Positions 6,910 through 14,768 of a stretch of 64,000 bases of DNA are shown here, in pieces. Positions within the stretch are counted from its first letter, which is position 1. Every line of letters begins with the position of its first letter. This stretch comes from Bacteroidales bacterium (GTDB lineage Bacteria > Bacteroidota > Bacteroidia > Bacteroidales > WCHB1-69). A model generated the notes under the pieces. That model saw only the letters and a list, made by a program, of their open reading frames with translations. It was not told where the DNA came from and made no database searches. The DNA lies in assembly GCA_017525245.1 (NCBI GenBank), contig JAFXTE010000061.1, positions 62,001 through 126,000 on the forward strand. The letters are read 5' to 3'. The position numbers and the translations under genes were made by a program.

Positions 6910-7293
6910 ATGGCAGCAAAATCAGTGATTTCGGGTGAATACATCATCCAACAAGAAGAGGGCGGCAACATTGTAGTGTACCGCATTTTTGACAATGTGA
7001 AGGCATCTCTCCGTGAGGTGGCGGAATTGAAAGGTTTCCAGTATGATCCAGAATGGAATGTCCGCCAGTTCGGCCGCAAACTCTGCAAAGAGTACGGCGA
7101 CGGCAAGCTCGCCTTTGTAGGCAGCTACGTCATCCGCGTGCTGGAGAGCGGCAGCATCGAGACCTACCGCACCTATGACGTGCAGAAGGAGGCCCTGCGC
7201 GAAATCGCCGGAAAGGTGGGCTTCGAATACGACCCTGAGTGGACCACCCGCCAACTGGGCAGCAAGCTCATCGACTTTATCGACGGAAAATAA
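6910..7293 (+). CDS. Small internally duplicated protein, family B (two units)
   Basis: 127 residues, function unknown, no export signal. Two clear repeats of about 57 residues: unit 1 (9-65) GEYIIQQEEGGNIVVYRIFD, ASLREVAELKGFQYDPEWN, RQFGRKL; unit 2 (71-127) GSYVIRVLESGSIETYRTYD, EALREIAGKVGFEYDPEWT, RQLGSKL. The pattern is a beta hairpin, a helix with ALREIA, then a conserved W-(N/T)-x-RQ-x-G-x-KL motif. A single-unit relative follows 19 nt downstream (7313-7508). The pairing of single and double units parallels family A upstream. Confidence 0.75.
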   Translation: MAAKSVISGEYIIQQEEGGNIVVYRIFDNVKASLREVAELKGFQYDPEWNVRQFGRKLCKEYGDGKLAFVGSYVIRVLESGSIETYRTYDVQKEALREIAGKVGFEYDPEWTTRQLGSKLIDFIDGK

Positions 7294-7312
7294 ATTTTTA
7301 CACAAAAAAATC

Positions 7313-7508
7313 ATGGCTGAAGAATTTGAAATTCTTCGTCAGGATCAAAAAAGACAAAAAGGTAGTGGTCACCAAAGCCGGTGAGGTGTGTGACAACACC
7401 AAAGCTGCCCTGCGGGAAATTGCCGAGAAGACCGGCTTCAAATTTGAAAGCGATTGGACCACTCAACAGTTCGGTAAAAAGTTAGTGGCCTTCCTCAATG
7501 AGAAATAA
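7313..7508 (+). pseudogene. Family B single-unit gene with an early frameshift
   Basis: The natural ATG (7313, MAEEF) leads to a stop after 23 codons, while the conserved family B unit lies in the +1 frame: FFVRIKKDKKVVVTKAGEV, ALREIAEKTGFKFESDWTT, QQFGKKLVAFLNEK, ending TAA 7506-7508. Removing one base near 7328 joins MAEEF to KFFVRIKK and restores a 64-residue protein. It could be a real mutation, an assembly error, or a programmed shift; no classic slippery heptamer is in register. Alternatively translation starts at a CTG or TTG in the second frame. Confidence 0.65.
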
Positions 7509-7519
7509 AACTTGAAAAA

Positions 7520-8071
7520 ATGAGCAAACTACTAAACTGTATATCCGCCGCCGAATTGCGCCAGAGATTAGAGTCTCGGGAACAGAAAACTGTCGAAGAC
7601 CTCCCTGGTGTTTACCGCTGGTGGTTCCCCAAAGCCGAGGCAGAGAAGTTGTTGGAAAAATTCACGACCCCTCTGCAAAAGGAGGACAGAACCCTGCAGG
7701 AATGGGAGCACGGTGGCATCACCTACCAGGCCCTCTATTTCGGTATGAGCAGCAATCTGCGCCGCCGCATCCGCTGGCACATCCGCGGCCCGTTCAAGAG
7801 TTCAACCCTGCGTAGGACCCTGCGCGCCCTCAAATTTCCCTTTAAGAATGACGAGAATCCAGAAGATGTTGTTAACCAACTGATAGACACTTGTCTTTGG
7901 GAATGGGAATATACTAAAGACACTAAAGAAGCAAAAGATCGTGAGGAGAAAGAGCTCTCTCAGGACCTGTATGCCTATCCGCTCAACATCAGCGAAAACA
8001 AGACGATGACGAGCGAGTGGATTACGGAATTGAAGAATCTGAGAAAAAATAGAAATTGCAAGACGATATGA
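7520..8071 (+). CDS. GIY-YIG nuclease-like protein
   Basis: 183 residues. Residues 29-35 read PGVYRWW (the GIY position) and residues 72-88 read LYFGMSSNLRRRIRWHI (the YIG position followed by the expected Arg/His helix), as in GIY-YIG nuclease-like proteins. A Glu-rich stretch and LYAYPLNI near residues 140-157 could supply the metal-binding glutamate. Family members cut DNA in repair, restriction and mobile elements; no activity can be assigned here. Its TGA (8069-8071) overlaps the ATG of the ion channel gene in an ATGA arrangement, so the two are translationally coupled, an odd pairing for a nuclease. Confidence 0.6.
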   Translation: MSKLLNCISAAELRQRLESREQKTVEDLPGVYRWWFPKAEAEKLLEKFTTPLQKEDRTLQEWEHGGITYQALYFGMSSNLRRRIRWHIRGPFKSSTLRRTLRALKFPFKNDENPEDVVNQLIDTCLWEWEYTKDTKEAKDREEKELSQDLYAYPLNISENKTMTSEWITELKNLRKNRNCKTI

Positions 8072-9825
8072 CCGACAGAATCCACCAATTCAAAAAGGAA
8101 CTCAACCGCGTCTTCGACGACAATCTGCACACCAAACAGTGGCACAACTACGTTGATTACGCCATCATCGGACTGATCATCATCAGCACGTTGGAGGTGT
8201 TCGCCTCCACATTTCCAGGCGCCGAGCAGCAGTTCGGTGGACTACTGAAGTTCATCGACATCTTCACCACTATCATCTTCACCATTGAAGTGACGCTCCG
8301 CATCTGGAATGCAGATATGCTGGACGACAAATACAAGGGTTTCTGGGGCAGGGTGCGCTACTGCTTCAGTTTTTACGGACTGATCGACCTTCTCTCCACC
8401 TACCCATTCTACGTCAGCCTGTTCTTCCCTGTACCCTACACCGCGTTGAAAGTGCTGAGAATCGCACGGTTGCTGCGCGTATTCCGCTTTATGCACTCGT
8501 TCAGACTCCTCTCCAGCGCAATCAAATCCAAGAAAAGCGAGCTGTGGGTGTCGTTGCAGTTCCTCGGCATCGTTACCATTATCCTGTCGCTCATCCTCTA
8601 CTTCGTGGAACACAACGCCCAACCCGATGTGTATGTGAACGGCTGGGACTCGGTGCTGTGGGCCTTCCTGCAGTATATCGGTGACCCGGGCGGCTTTGCC
8701 GACACCCCGCCAGTGACCATCGCCGGACAGGTCATCGCCGCCTGCGTGGGTATCCTCGGCATCGCCATCTTCGCCGTGCCCGCCGGTCTCATTGGCTCTG
8801 GCTTTACCGAAGTGATGGAAGCCGAACAAAAGGAGGAGGAACTTAAGGAAAACGCCAAAAATATCAACAAGTTTATGCTTATCAAAGGCTTTAAAAGAGA
8901 GGGCCTTTTTTGGCCAGCCAAAAATCTCAGTTTCGGCGACATCAAACTTGAGCTTGGACTCTCCGAAGAAGAAATTCTGAAGGCTGTCACCCTCGCCAAA
9001 AACCTTCGTGTAAAGAATCTGGCAACCGCCGTCAACGAAGGCCCCAAAAACGATATGCTGGTAGTTAACCAGTTCTACTTGAATACACCCTACGGCAGCC
9101 ACGTTGAACGCGGCTCCAGTGTCACCATTGTCAACCCTATCGGAATAGGTGACAACGGGCTCAGTTTCTTCGACTGGCACATTGCCCAGTTGGGCGGTTT
9201 CAACTACGTGTCCAACGAGTTTTTCTCCCGCCAAAACAGCAACGAAGATGTGCGTTGTAATTTCTACACCGTTGCGGAGGATACGACCGAAAATCCCTGT
9301 TTTCGTCAATTTATAGATGACATCACCCGCGACCGAAATGAGAACGATTGGATCGTGGTCGTCGCCGGCGAACAAATTGTCAAAAACATCACCGATTTTC
9401 ATTTCGAATTCGGTGGAGAAAAAGGGGAAACGGGGTTCGATTTTCCCGAATGCATCACCCGCGACCGTACGCTGCTGAAACAATTGTACGACGATTTCAG
9501 CAAAACAATGGAAGATAAGGGGCTTAAAACCGATGCTCACCAAGTACAACCCAAACTAAATAAAGACAACGTCACACGGTATATTCAATCAAGGACAAAT
9601 GCCAATGTGCTACTGATCACAGTATCGTACAAGCTGATGGTATTCGACAAAACAGTACATACCGCCATTTGTAATTTCGCGGACACACTTAACCGCAATC
9701 TTGAAACAAAGCAAGAGAAGGGACTGCACAAAGAGGAATACAAGACCCGCTCTATAGAGAATGCCTACTGGCGAGAACTATACGGGATTGATGAAGAAAA
9801 AACGAAAGAATCGGATAACCTATAA
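8068..9825 (+). CDS. Voltage-sensor ion channel with atypical pore and large C-terminal domain
   Basis: 585 residues. Residues 28-245 hold six membrane segments. S4 (about 126-147) contains VLRIARLLRVFRF with Arg131, 134, 137 and 140 every third residue, the classic voltage sensor. The pore loop (about 194-218) reads LWAFLQYIGDPGGFADTPP and has no TVGYG potassium filter, so ion selectivity is unclear. A charged linker leads to about 310 cytosolic residues of unknown fold, including SVTIVNPIGIGDNGLSFFDW. I chose ATG 8068 because its ATGA overlaps the upstream stop; a TTG 12 nt earlier is less likely. The M20-type peptidase gene follows 3 nt later, so 7520-10554 reads as one operon. Confidence 0.8.
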   Translation: MTDRIHQFKKELNRVFDDNLHTKQWHNYVDYAIIGLIIISTLEVFASTFPGAEQQFGGLLKFIDIFTTIIFTIEVTLRIWNADMLDDKYKGFWGRVRYCFSFYGLIDLLSTYPFYVSLFFPVPYTALKVLRIARLLRVFRFMHSFRLLSSAIKSKKSELWVSLQFLGIVTIILSLILYFVEHNAQPDVYVNGWDSVLWAFLQYIGDPGGFADTPPVTIAGQVIAACVGILGIAIFAVPAGLIGSGFTEVMEAEQKEEELKENAKNINKFMLIKGFKREGLFWPAKNLSFGDIKLELGLSEEEILKAVTLAKNLRVKNLATAVNEGPKNDMLVVNQFYLNTPYGSHVERGSSVTIVNPIGIGDNGLSFFDWHIAQLGGFNYVSNEFFSRQNSNEDVRCNFYTVAEDTTENPCFRQFIDDITRDRNENDWIVVVAGEQIVKNITDFHFEFGGEKGETGFDFPECITRDRTLLKQLYDDFSKTMEDKGLKTDAHQVQPKLNKDNVTRYIQSRTNANVLLITVSYKLMVFDKTVHTAICNFADTLNRNLETKQEKGLHKEEYKTRSIENAYWRELYGIDEEKTKESDNL

Positions 9826-9828
9826 TGT

Positions 9829-10554
9829 ATGAAACTTCTCAAGCAACTATATCAGATCAATAGCAAATCGGGCCAGGAAGCCGAAATCAAGCGCTTGGTG
9901 CTGGACCAACTGGAAGGTTTGCCACTGACCGTTGTGGAGGATGCCTTCGGCAACGTGTTCATCACCAAGGGCCAGGCTTACAATTATCCTTGTGTGGCAG
10001 CCCATCTTGATGAAGTTCACCAACCTGGTGTGCGTCACCTGCAAGAAACCGACGGAATGATTTTCGCCACCGACGAAAAGGAGGAACGTGTCGGCATCGG
10101 CGCCGATGACAAAAACGGCATCTGGATTGCTTTGCGACTCCTTCACGAGGTGGAGACCCTTAAGGTAGCCTTCTTTGTGCAGGAGGAAAAGGACGGGGAG
10201 CTGAGCGGCTGCCGCGGTTCCCGGGCTTGCGACCTCTCCTGGTTCAATGACGTACGTTACATTCTGCAATGCGACCGGAAAGGCAACAGCGACATCGTCA
10301 CTTATTCGGAGAAAGCGGATGTACGCTTGTGTGAGGATGATTTCATTCCCGCAGAAATCCGCAACCTATATGGCTATGCACCCGTCCCCGGGGGCAAGAC
10401 CGACGTGGTGGCCCTGAAACAGCGTGGCTTGAAGATTCCCTGCTGCAACCTCAGCTGCGGCTATCAAAATGCCCATAAACCCGAAGAATACACCGTCGTG
10501 AAAGATTTATTGAACGCATACCATTTTGTACACCATATCCTAAACGTATTATAG
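9829..10554 (+). CDS. Compact M20/M42-type zinc peptidase
   Basis: 241 residues. Di-zinc co-catalytic peptidase signatures are present in order: AAHLDEVH (His59, Asp61), GADDKNG (Asp93), the catalytic pair QEEKDGELSG (Glu119-Glu120), QCDRKG (Asp149) and a late His in NAHKPEEYTVVKDL. The usual M20 dimerisation insert (about 110 residues) is missing, since Asp149 is followed almost directly by the C-terminal catalytic part; the protein is much shorter than PepT or PepV. Likely a cytosolic aminopeptidase or deacylase. It sits between the ion channel and pyroglutamyl peptidase with 2-3 nt gaps, which suggests peptide turnover. Confidence 0.8.
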   Translation: MKLLKQLYQINSKSGQEAEIKRLVLDQLEGLPLTVVEDAFGNVFITKGQAYNYPCVAAHLDEVHQPGVRHLQETDGMIFATDEKEERVGIGADDKNGIWIALRLLHEVETLKVAFFVQEEKDGELSGCRGSRACDLSWFNDVRYILQCDRKGNSDIVTYSEKADVRLCEDDFIPAEIRNLYGYAPVPGGKTDVVALKQRGLKIPCCNLSCGYQNAHKPEEYTVVKDLLNAYHFVHHILNVL

Positions 10555-10556
10555 TT

Positions 10557-11171
10557 ATGAAATTACTACTCACCGGTTTCGAACCTTTTGGACAAGAGTC
10601 CGTCAACCCCTCCTGGGAGGCGGTGAAAGCCATCCCGGATATGGTGGAGGGCGTGGAGGTGGTGAAAGTGCGCCTCCCCGTCACCTTCAAGGGGGCCGCA
10701 GTGATGCTGGAGCAGGCCGTGAACGAGTTCCGTCCCGACGTGGTGCTGTGCGTGGGACAGGGAAGCGGACGGTCCGAGGTCAACATCGAGCGCGTCGCCA
10801 TCAACATGGCCGACAGCAAGAAACCCGACAACGACGGTTACCAACCCGAGGAGATGCCGGTGCGTGCGGAGGCGCCCGACGCCTATTTCAGCAACTTGCC
10901 AGTCAAGCGTCTTGTGGAGGCTCTTCACGAGGCGGGCGTCCCAGCAGTAGTCTCCAACTCCGCAGGAGCCTACGTCTGCAACAGCGTCTTCTATACCGCC
11001 CTGCACCTGGTTCATAACAAGTATCCGGACATGCGGGCCGGTTTCGTCCACATCCCCTACTTGCCCTGCCAAGTGGTGGAGAAAAGCAAGCAACCCTCAA
11101 TGGCCACCGAGACGGTGGTGTTGGCGTTGGAAACGATATTGCACACATTGGCAACGGTAAACCACGTTTGA
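10557..11171 (+). CDS. pcp: Pyroglutamyl-peptidase I
   Basis: 204 residues, slightly shorter than the usual 215. It removes N-terminal pyroglutamate from peptides in the cytosol. The start MKLLLTGFEPFGQESVNPSW is diagnostic, and the catalytic triad is visible: Glu78 in VNIERVAIN, Cys141 in SNSAGAYVCN and His165 in FVHIPYLP. It begins 2 nt after the M20-type peptidase gene, so they are cotranscribed and probably cooperate in peptide breakdown. Confidence 0.96.
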   Translation: MKLLLTGFEPFGQESVNPSWEAVKAIPDMVEGVEVVKVRLPVTFKGAAVMLEQAVNEFRPDVVLCVGQGSGRSEVNIERVAINMADSKKPDNDGYQPEEMPVRAEAPDAYFSNLPVKRLVEALHEAGVPAVVSNSAGAYVCNSVFYTALHLVHNKYPDMRAGFVHIPYLPCQVVEKSKQPSMATETVVLALETILHTLATVNHV

Positions 11172-11210
11172 GTTAGTCATAAAATATTGTAAAACAAAAA
11201 GATATAAAAA

Positions 11211-12548
11211 ATGAACACCTTAAGACAACTGACACTCGCATCCATCGTCCTCCTGACCCTGACGTTGGGCTTTTCCGCTTGCGGAAGCAAAAGCCAGTCC
11301 TCCCAAGAAGCCACTAAAAACGGCCTGATGAGCGAACAACCCCAGAAAAGCCCGGAGGAGAAACTCACCGAGAACGCCGACGACCTGTTGGGCGATGCCG
11401 CCCTCGCCGTGCGCAAGTTCGAACGGGAACCCTCGGAGAAGAACTTCAAACGGCTGATGAAGGTCCATAAGGAGCTGCAGACACTCTGCGATGACGAGGA
11501 CCTTTTCCGCGCGGACCGGAAACTGGCGGCAGAGGCCGACTCCACGGCACAGTCCGTCAAAGCCCTATTGGAAACGGGACTGAAACGCATTCGCAAACCG
11601 CTGCTCTCCGAAAGTGACCACCTGATTGCGGAAACGGAATCCCACCCGGTATATCTGCGCAAGGGCGAGAAACTGTTCCTCGATTTCGAGACGCAGGGCA
11701 ACGTCACCTTGCGGGTCTATAACGCCGACAGCCACTCCGCGCTGAAAACGTACGCCGGGAAAAAAGCGGTACACGACTCCATCCCTGTCGCCCACACCGC
11801 CGTGCATGTGGTGGAGCTCAAGCCCGTGGGCAGCCAGTACGTTGATTTCACGGCAACCAAGTCCGTGGCGAAGGCCGAGGACCTATCCAAAGAAGACCCC
11901 GACATCGAAGAGGAAAAGACGGAATGCACCGCCAAGGACTTCGGGGCAAAGAAAATCCAGGGCATCAAGCTGAAGAGCGTGTTCGAGGAACCGAGGAAGA
12001 TCACGCTGCGCTCGCAGGGCAAGGCCTTGTTTTCGGGCGGCGGCACCCGCTCGGTGGTAGCCATGCAAGTACCCACCGGCAGCACCGACGTAGCCTACAG
12101 CCTGCGTATCTCCACTTCACAAAGCGACCAAAACGCCGACGGACAGTTCTGCCGCAGAATGGACGAAAAATACAAGGAAATCAAGCTGTTAGGATTACCA
12201 CTTTACGAATCCCACAACTCTTCCTCCAACATCTTCCGCGAGCTGCTCAACGCCTGCGAGCCCTACCGCGAGGAGGAGGCCTACTGTAACCTCTACATCT
12301 TCACCAGCTCCGCCGAGGCCAAGAAGTTCGCCGACGGCAAGCCCGTGGCAGACCTGAAATACAACGTCGATCTCTCCAAGAAGGGCACCCAGTCGTGCAA
12401 CGACCGCATCCCCACCAAAGGGGTGAAGACCCTCTACTTCGGCTTCGAGAACACCCGCGTGCGCTACTCTGTCTATCTTTGGCTCGAGTCTCTGGCCACA
12501 ATGCCCACCACGGAATACTACCGGGCGAAATATGTTGTCAAGGAGTGA
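11211..12548 (+). CDS. Lipoprotein of unknown function
   Basis: 445 residues. The N-terminus MNTLRQLTLASIVLLTLTLG, then FSACGS, is a lipoprotein signal with the lipidated Cys at residue 24. A helical, Glu/Lys-rich region (about 30-115) is followed by beta-rich sequence with two similar stretches (EKLFLDFETQGNVTLRVYN and RKITLRSQGKALFSGGG) that look like repeated beta-sandwich domains. Cys residues at about 235, 318, 345 and 355 could form disulfides outside the cytosol. I do not recognise the family. A gap of 39 nt separates it from pcp, so it may share that transcript. Confidence 0.7.
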   Translation: MNTLRQLTLASIVLLTLTLGFSACGSKSQSSQEATKNGLMSEQPQKSPEEKLTENADDLLGDAALAVRKFEREPSEKNFKRLMKVHKELQTLCDDEDLFRADRKLAAEADSTAQSVKALLETGLKRIRKPLLSESDHLIAETESHPVYLRKGEKLFLDFETQGNVTLRVYNADSHSALKTYAGKKAVHDSIPVAHTAVHVVELKPVGSQYVDFTATKSVAKAEDLSKEDPDIEEEKTECTAKDFGAKKIQGIKLKSVFEEPRKITLRSQGKALFSGGGTRSVVAMQVPTGSTDVAYSLRISTSQSDQNADGQFCRRMDEKYKEIKLLGLPLYESHNSSSNIFRELLNACEPYREEEAYCNLYIFTSSAEAKKFADGKPVADLKYNVDLSKKGTQSCNDRIPTKGVKTLYFGFENTRVRYSVYLWLESLATMPTTEYYRAKYVVKE

Positions 12549-12665
12549 GGACGGCTACACCCTGTCCCGCGGTTGAGGAGCATTCGAACAGAACAACGCT
12601 GACATTTCGCCGGCAAGGCGTTCCCAAGCCCTTGCATCGTATATGAGCCATAAACGAAAAATTTG

Positions 12666-12673
12666 TACCTTTG
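12666..12673 (+). promoter_or_regulatory. -7 box TACCTTTG
   Basis: TAnnTTTG followed by CCG, 20 nt before the ATG of the AAA-ATPase relic at 12694. Confidence 0.6.
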
Positions 12674-12693
12674 CCGCGATAAAACCGTCCGTC

Positions 12694-13055
12694 ATGAACA
12701 CCGTCCGCAAATATACCCCGTGGGAATCCAGACCTTTGAAAGGCTGAGAAAAGAGAACTACCTCTATATCGACAAGACAGACTTGGTCTGGAAGATCACC
12801 AAGGAGAGTCCTTTCGTCTTCCTTAGCCGGCCGCGCCAGTTCGGCAAGAGCCAGCTGTCCACCACGTTAGACTCGTATTTCAAAGGGCAGAAGGCACTCT
12901 TCGAAGGACTCAAGATCATGGATCTGGAGACGGAGAATTGTGGAGCCGGAAATCAGGAAATAGCCTGTGCCACCGAGCCCGCAGCCTTAACGGCCTTCCT
13001 CGTCAATAGCATATCCGAAACCCCATATTTTTGCATAGTTACGGATAAACAATAG
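12694..13055 (+). pseudogene. AAA-ATPase (DUF1703-type) relic, frameshifted and truncated
   Basis: The ATG at 12694 gives MNTVRKY, but the family signature PVGIQTFERLRKENYLYIDK lies in another frame; deleting a duplicated TA near 12712 would join them to the usual start. The conserved segment runs through FVFLSRPRQFGKSQLSTTL (a Walker-A-like RPRQFGKS) and LFEGLKIMDLE, then degenerates after about 85 codons and stops at 13055. Intact members have about 500 residues with a C-terminal PD-(D/E)XK domain. A good promoter box remains upstream. The related ATPase at 13147 follows immediately. Confidence 0.8.
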
Positions 13056-13109
13056 CGGATACTATATCCGAAACTACTATTTTTTTATAGGTTTCGGATA
13101 TAGTATCCG
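13011..13109. promoter_or_regulatory. Palindromic operator-like array before the ATPase gene
   Basis: A perfect 19-bp inverted repeat: CGGATACTATATCCGAAAC (13056-13074) and its reverse complement (13091-13109), 16 nt apart. A further ATATCCGAAAC copy lies at 13011-13021, 53 bp upstream of the matching part of the first arm (about five helical turns). Two TATTTTTG boxes (13026-13033 and 13120-13127) flank the palindrome. The arrangement suggests an operator for control of the gene at 13147. Confidence 0.6.
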
Positions 13110-13119
13110 AATATTTTTG

Positions 13120-13127
13120 TATTTTTG
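13120..13127 (+). promoter_or_regulatory. -7 box TATTTTTG
   Basis: TAnnTTTG box followed by CCCGC, 19 nt before ATG 13147 and just after the 19-bp inverted repeat. Confidence 0.55.
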
Positions 13128-13146
13128 CCCGCGAAAAATCATCGTT

Positions 13147-14616
13147 ATGGATACTGTTTCAACACCTCTTTTTATTGGAAGAGAATACGAGAAATCCTTG
13201 ATACAGCAATACTTAGACTCGCCAAAAGCCGAGCTTGTCGCTATTTACGGACGACGACGGGTTGGCAAAACGTACTTGGTGAAGTCCTTTTTTCAGAATC
13301 AGTTCGACTTTTATTTCACGGGGATGTACGAGACCTCCCGCGCGGTGCATCTTTCTCTGTTCCGGAAAGAGCTTTCACGTCTTACAACCGAAAAAGTGCC
13401 CCCTTTGAAGGACTGGTTCACCGCTTTTGACGCATTGAAAGACTATTTGAAAACGCTGAACAAGAAGAAGCTGGTCGTGTTTTTGGATGAGTTGCCCTGG
13501 ATGGACACTCCACGGAGCAATTTTCTGGCCGCTTTCTCCAACTTTTGGAACACATGGGGATCCACACAACCCAACCTCAAACTGTTTGTATGCGGATCAG
13601 CCACCACTTGGATGCTTGACAAATTTGTCGGCGACAAGGGCGGCCTTTACGGACGCGTTTGCCGTCCCATCCATTTGTCCCCTTTCTCGTTGGATGAAAC
13701 TGAACAATACTTTCTGAAAATCAAAGGATTAAATTGGGGAAGAATGCAGATTCTGGAAACGTATATGATTATGGGCGGTATTCCCTATTATCTTGACATG
13801 ATGGAAACCAATCTGCCGTTGAGCCGCAACATCGACCGACTGTTTTTCGGGAAAGACGCTCCTCTGAGGAATGAATATACCTTTCTGTTCCGCTCTCTTT
13901 TCAAAGAATCCAAACTCTACCAAAACATCGTGGAGGCTCTGTCCACGAAACTCAAAGGACTTACCAGAAAAGAGATCATGTCTGAAATCGGCATAGGAGA
14001 TGGAGGGGTACTGACCCTCGCCTTGGAGAATCTGTGCAAATGCGACTTCATACGAAAATATACCGAATTCGGAAAAAAGGAAAAGAACACCTTGTATCAG
14101 CTTACTGACCTTTTTTCACTTTTTCACCTGCGATTTGTAGCCAAAGGGAGCGGGCAAGACGAGCTTTTCTGGACCAACATACAAGGGTCAGGGGCTAAAA
14201 ACGCATGGTCTGGATATGCTTTCGAACAGGTGTGTCTGCTGCATTTGAATCAAATCAAAAGCAGCATGAGCATTCTGGGGATTTTGAGCAACGCATACAC
14301 TTGGATTTGCAAACCATTTACCGATACGGACGGGACACACTGGAAAGGAGGGCAGATTGACTTGCTGATAGACCGGAACGACAATGTAATCAGTGTTTGC
14401 GAAATGAAATACGCTCAAGATAATTTCATGGTAGATGCCAGTTATGCAGAACATCTTCGCAACAGGGAAACCTTGTTTCGCAAAGAAACCAAAACAAAAA
14501 AAGCCTTGCAACATGTGTTGGTCACCACTTTCGGTCTTCACCAAAATGCGCACAGCGGGATTTTCCAGCACGTGGTTACCTTAAACCATCTTTTCCAGCA
14601 ACCAACACTCATTTAA
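13147..14616 (+). CDS. Archaeal-type ATPase with C-terminal PD-(D/E)XK domain (DUF234-like)
   Basis: 489 residues. Walker A is AIYGRRRVGKTYL (Gly35-Thr42) and Walker B is LVVFLDELPWMD (Asp114-Glu115). Residues about 270-330 form a winged-helix segment, and the C-terminus carries a nuclease-like core: Glu360, GGQIDLLIDR (Asp405) and VCEMKYA (Glu419-x-Lys421). Such proteins are common and multicopy in Bacteroidota and anaerobes; their cellular role is unknown, though a defence or mobile-element role is often suggested. I chose ATG 13147 because it follows the promoter box by 19 nt. The upstream 19-bp inverted repeat points to tight or self-control. A relic of a similar ATPase lies just upstream. 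Confidence 0.85.
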   Translation: MDTVSTPLFIGREYEKSLIQQYLDSPKAELVAIYGRRRVGKTYLVKSFFQNQFDFYFTGMYETSRAVHLSLFRKELSRLTTEKVPPLKDWFTAFDALKDYLKTLNKKKLVVFLDELPWMDTPRSNFLAAFSNFWNTWGSTQPNLKLFVCGSATTWMLDKFVGDKGGLYGRVCRPIHLSPFSLDETEQYFLKIKGLNWGRMQILETYMIMGGIPYYLDMMETNLPLSRNIDRLFFGKDAPLRNEYTFLFRSLFKESKLYQNIVEALSTKLKGLTRKEIMSEIGIGDGGVLTLALENLCKCDFIRKYTEFGKKEKNTLYQLTDLFSLFHLRFVAKGSGQDELFWTNIQGSGAKNAWSGYAFEQVCLLHLNQIKSSMSILGILSNAYTWICKPFTDTDGTHWKGGQIDLLIDRNDNVISVCEMKYAQDNFMVDASYAEHLRNRETLFRKETKTKKALQHVLVTTFGLHQNAHSGIFQHVVTLNHLFQQPTLI

Positions 14617-14722
14617 TGAAAAAAACAATAGGAATCTTTATCATGTATTGCTCTCTTTCCTGATATGTTTAATTACTATAGTGAGTATGTTGTCTCAAAA
14701 GGCTATGATTTGGATTTTTTTG

Positions 14723-14730
14723 TAATTTTG
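14723..14730 (+). promoter_or_regulatory. -7 box TAATTTTG
   Basis: TAnnTTTG followed by CCG, 38 nt before ATG 14769. Confidence 0.55.
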
Positions 14731-14768
14731 CCGAATCTTTCAAAGATCATGGAAGAATTTCGGACTTT

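Noticed and set aside
8242-9549. 435-residue reverse-strand frame opposite the ion channel
   Set aside because: Shadow of the channel gene's codon bias; no start context, no recognisable motif.
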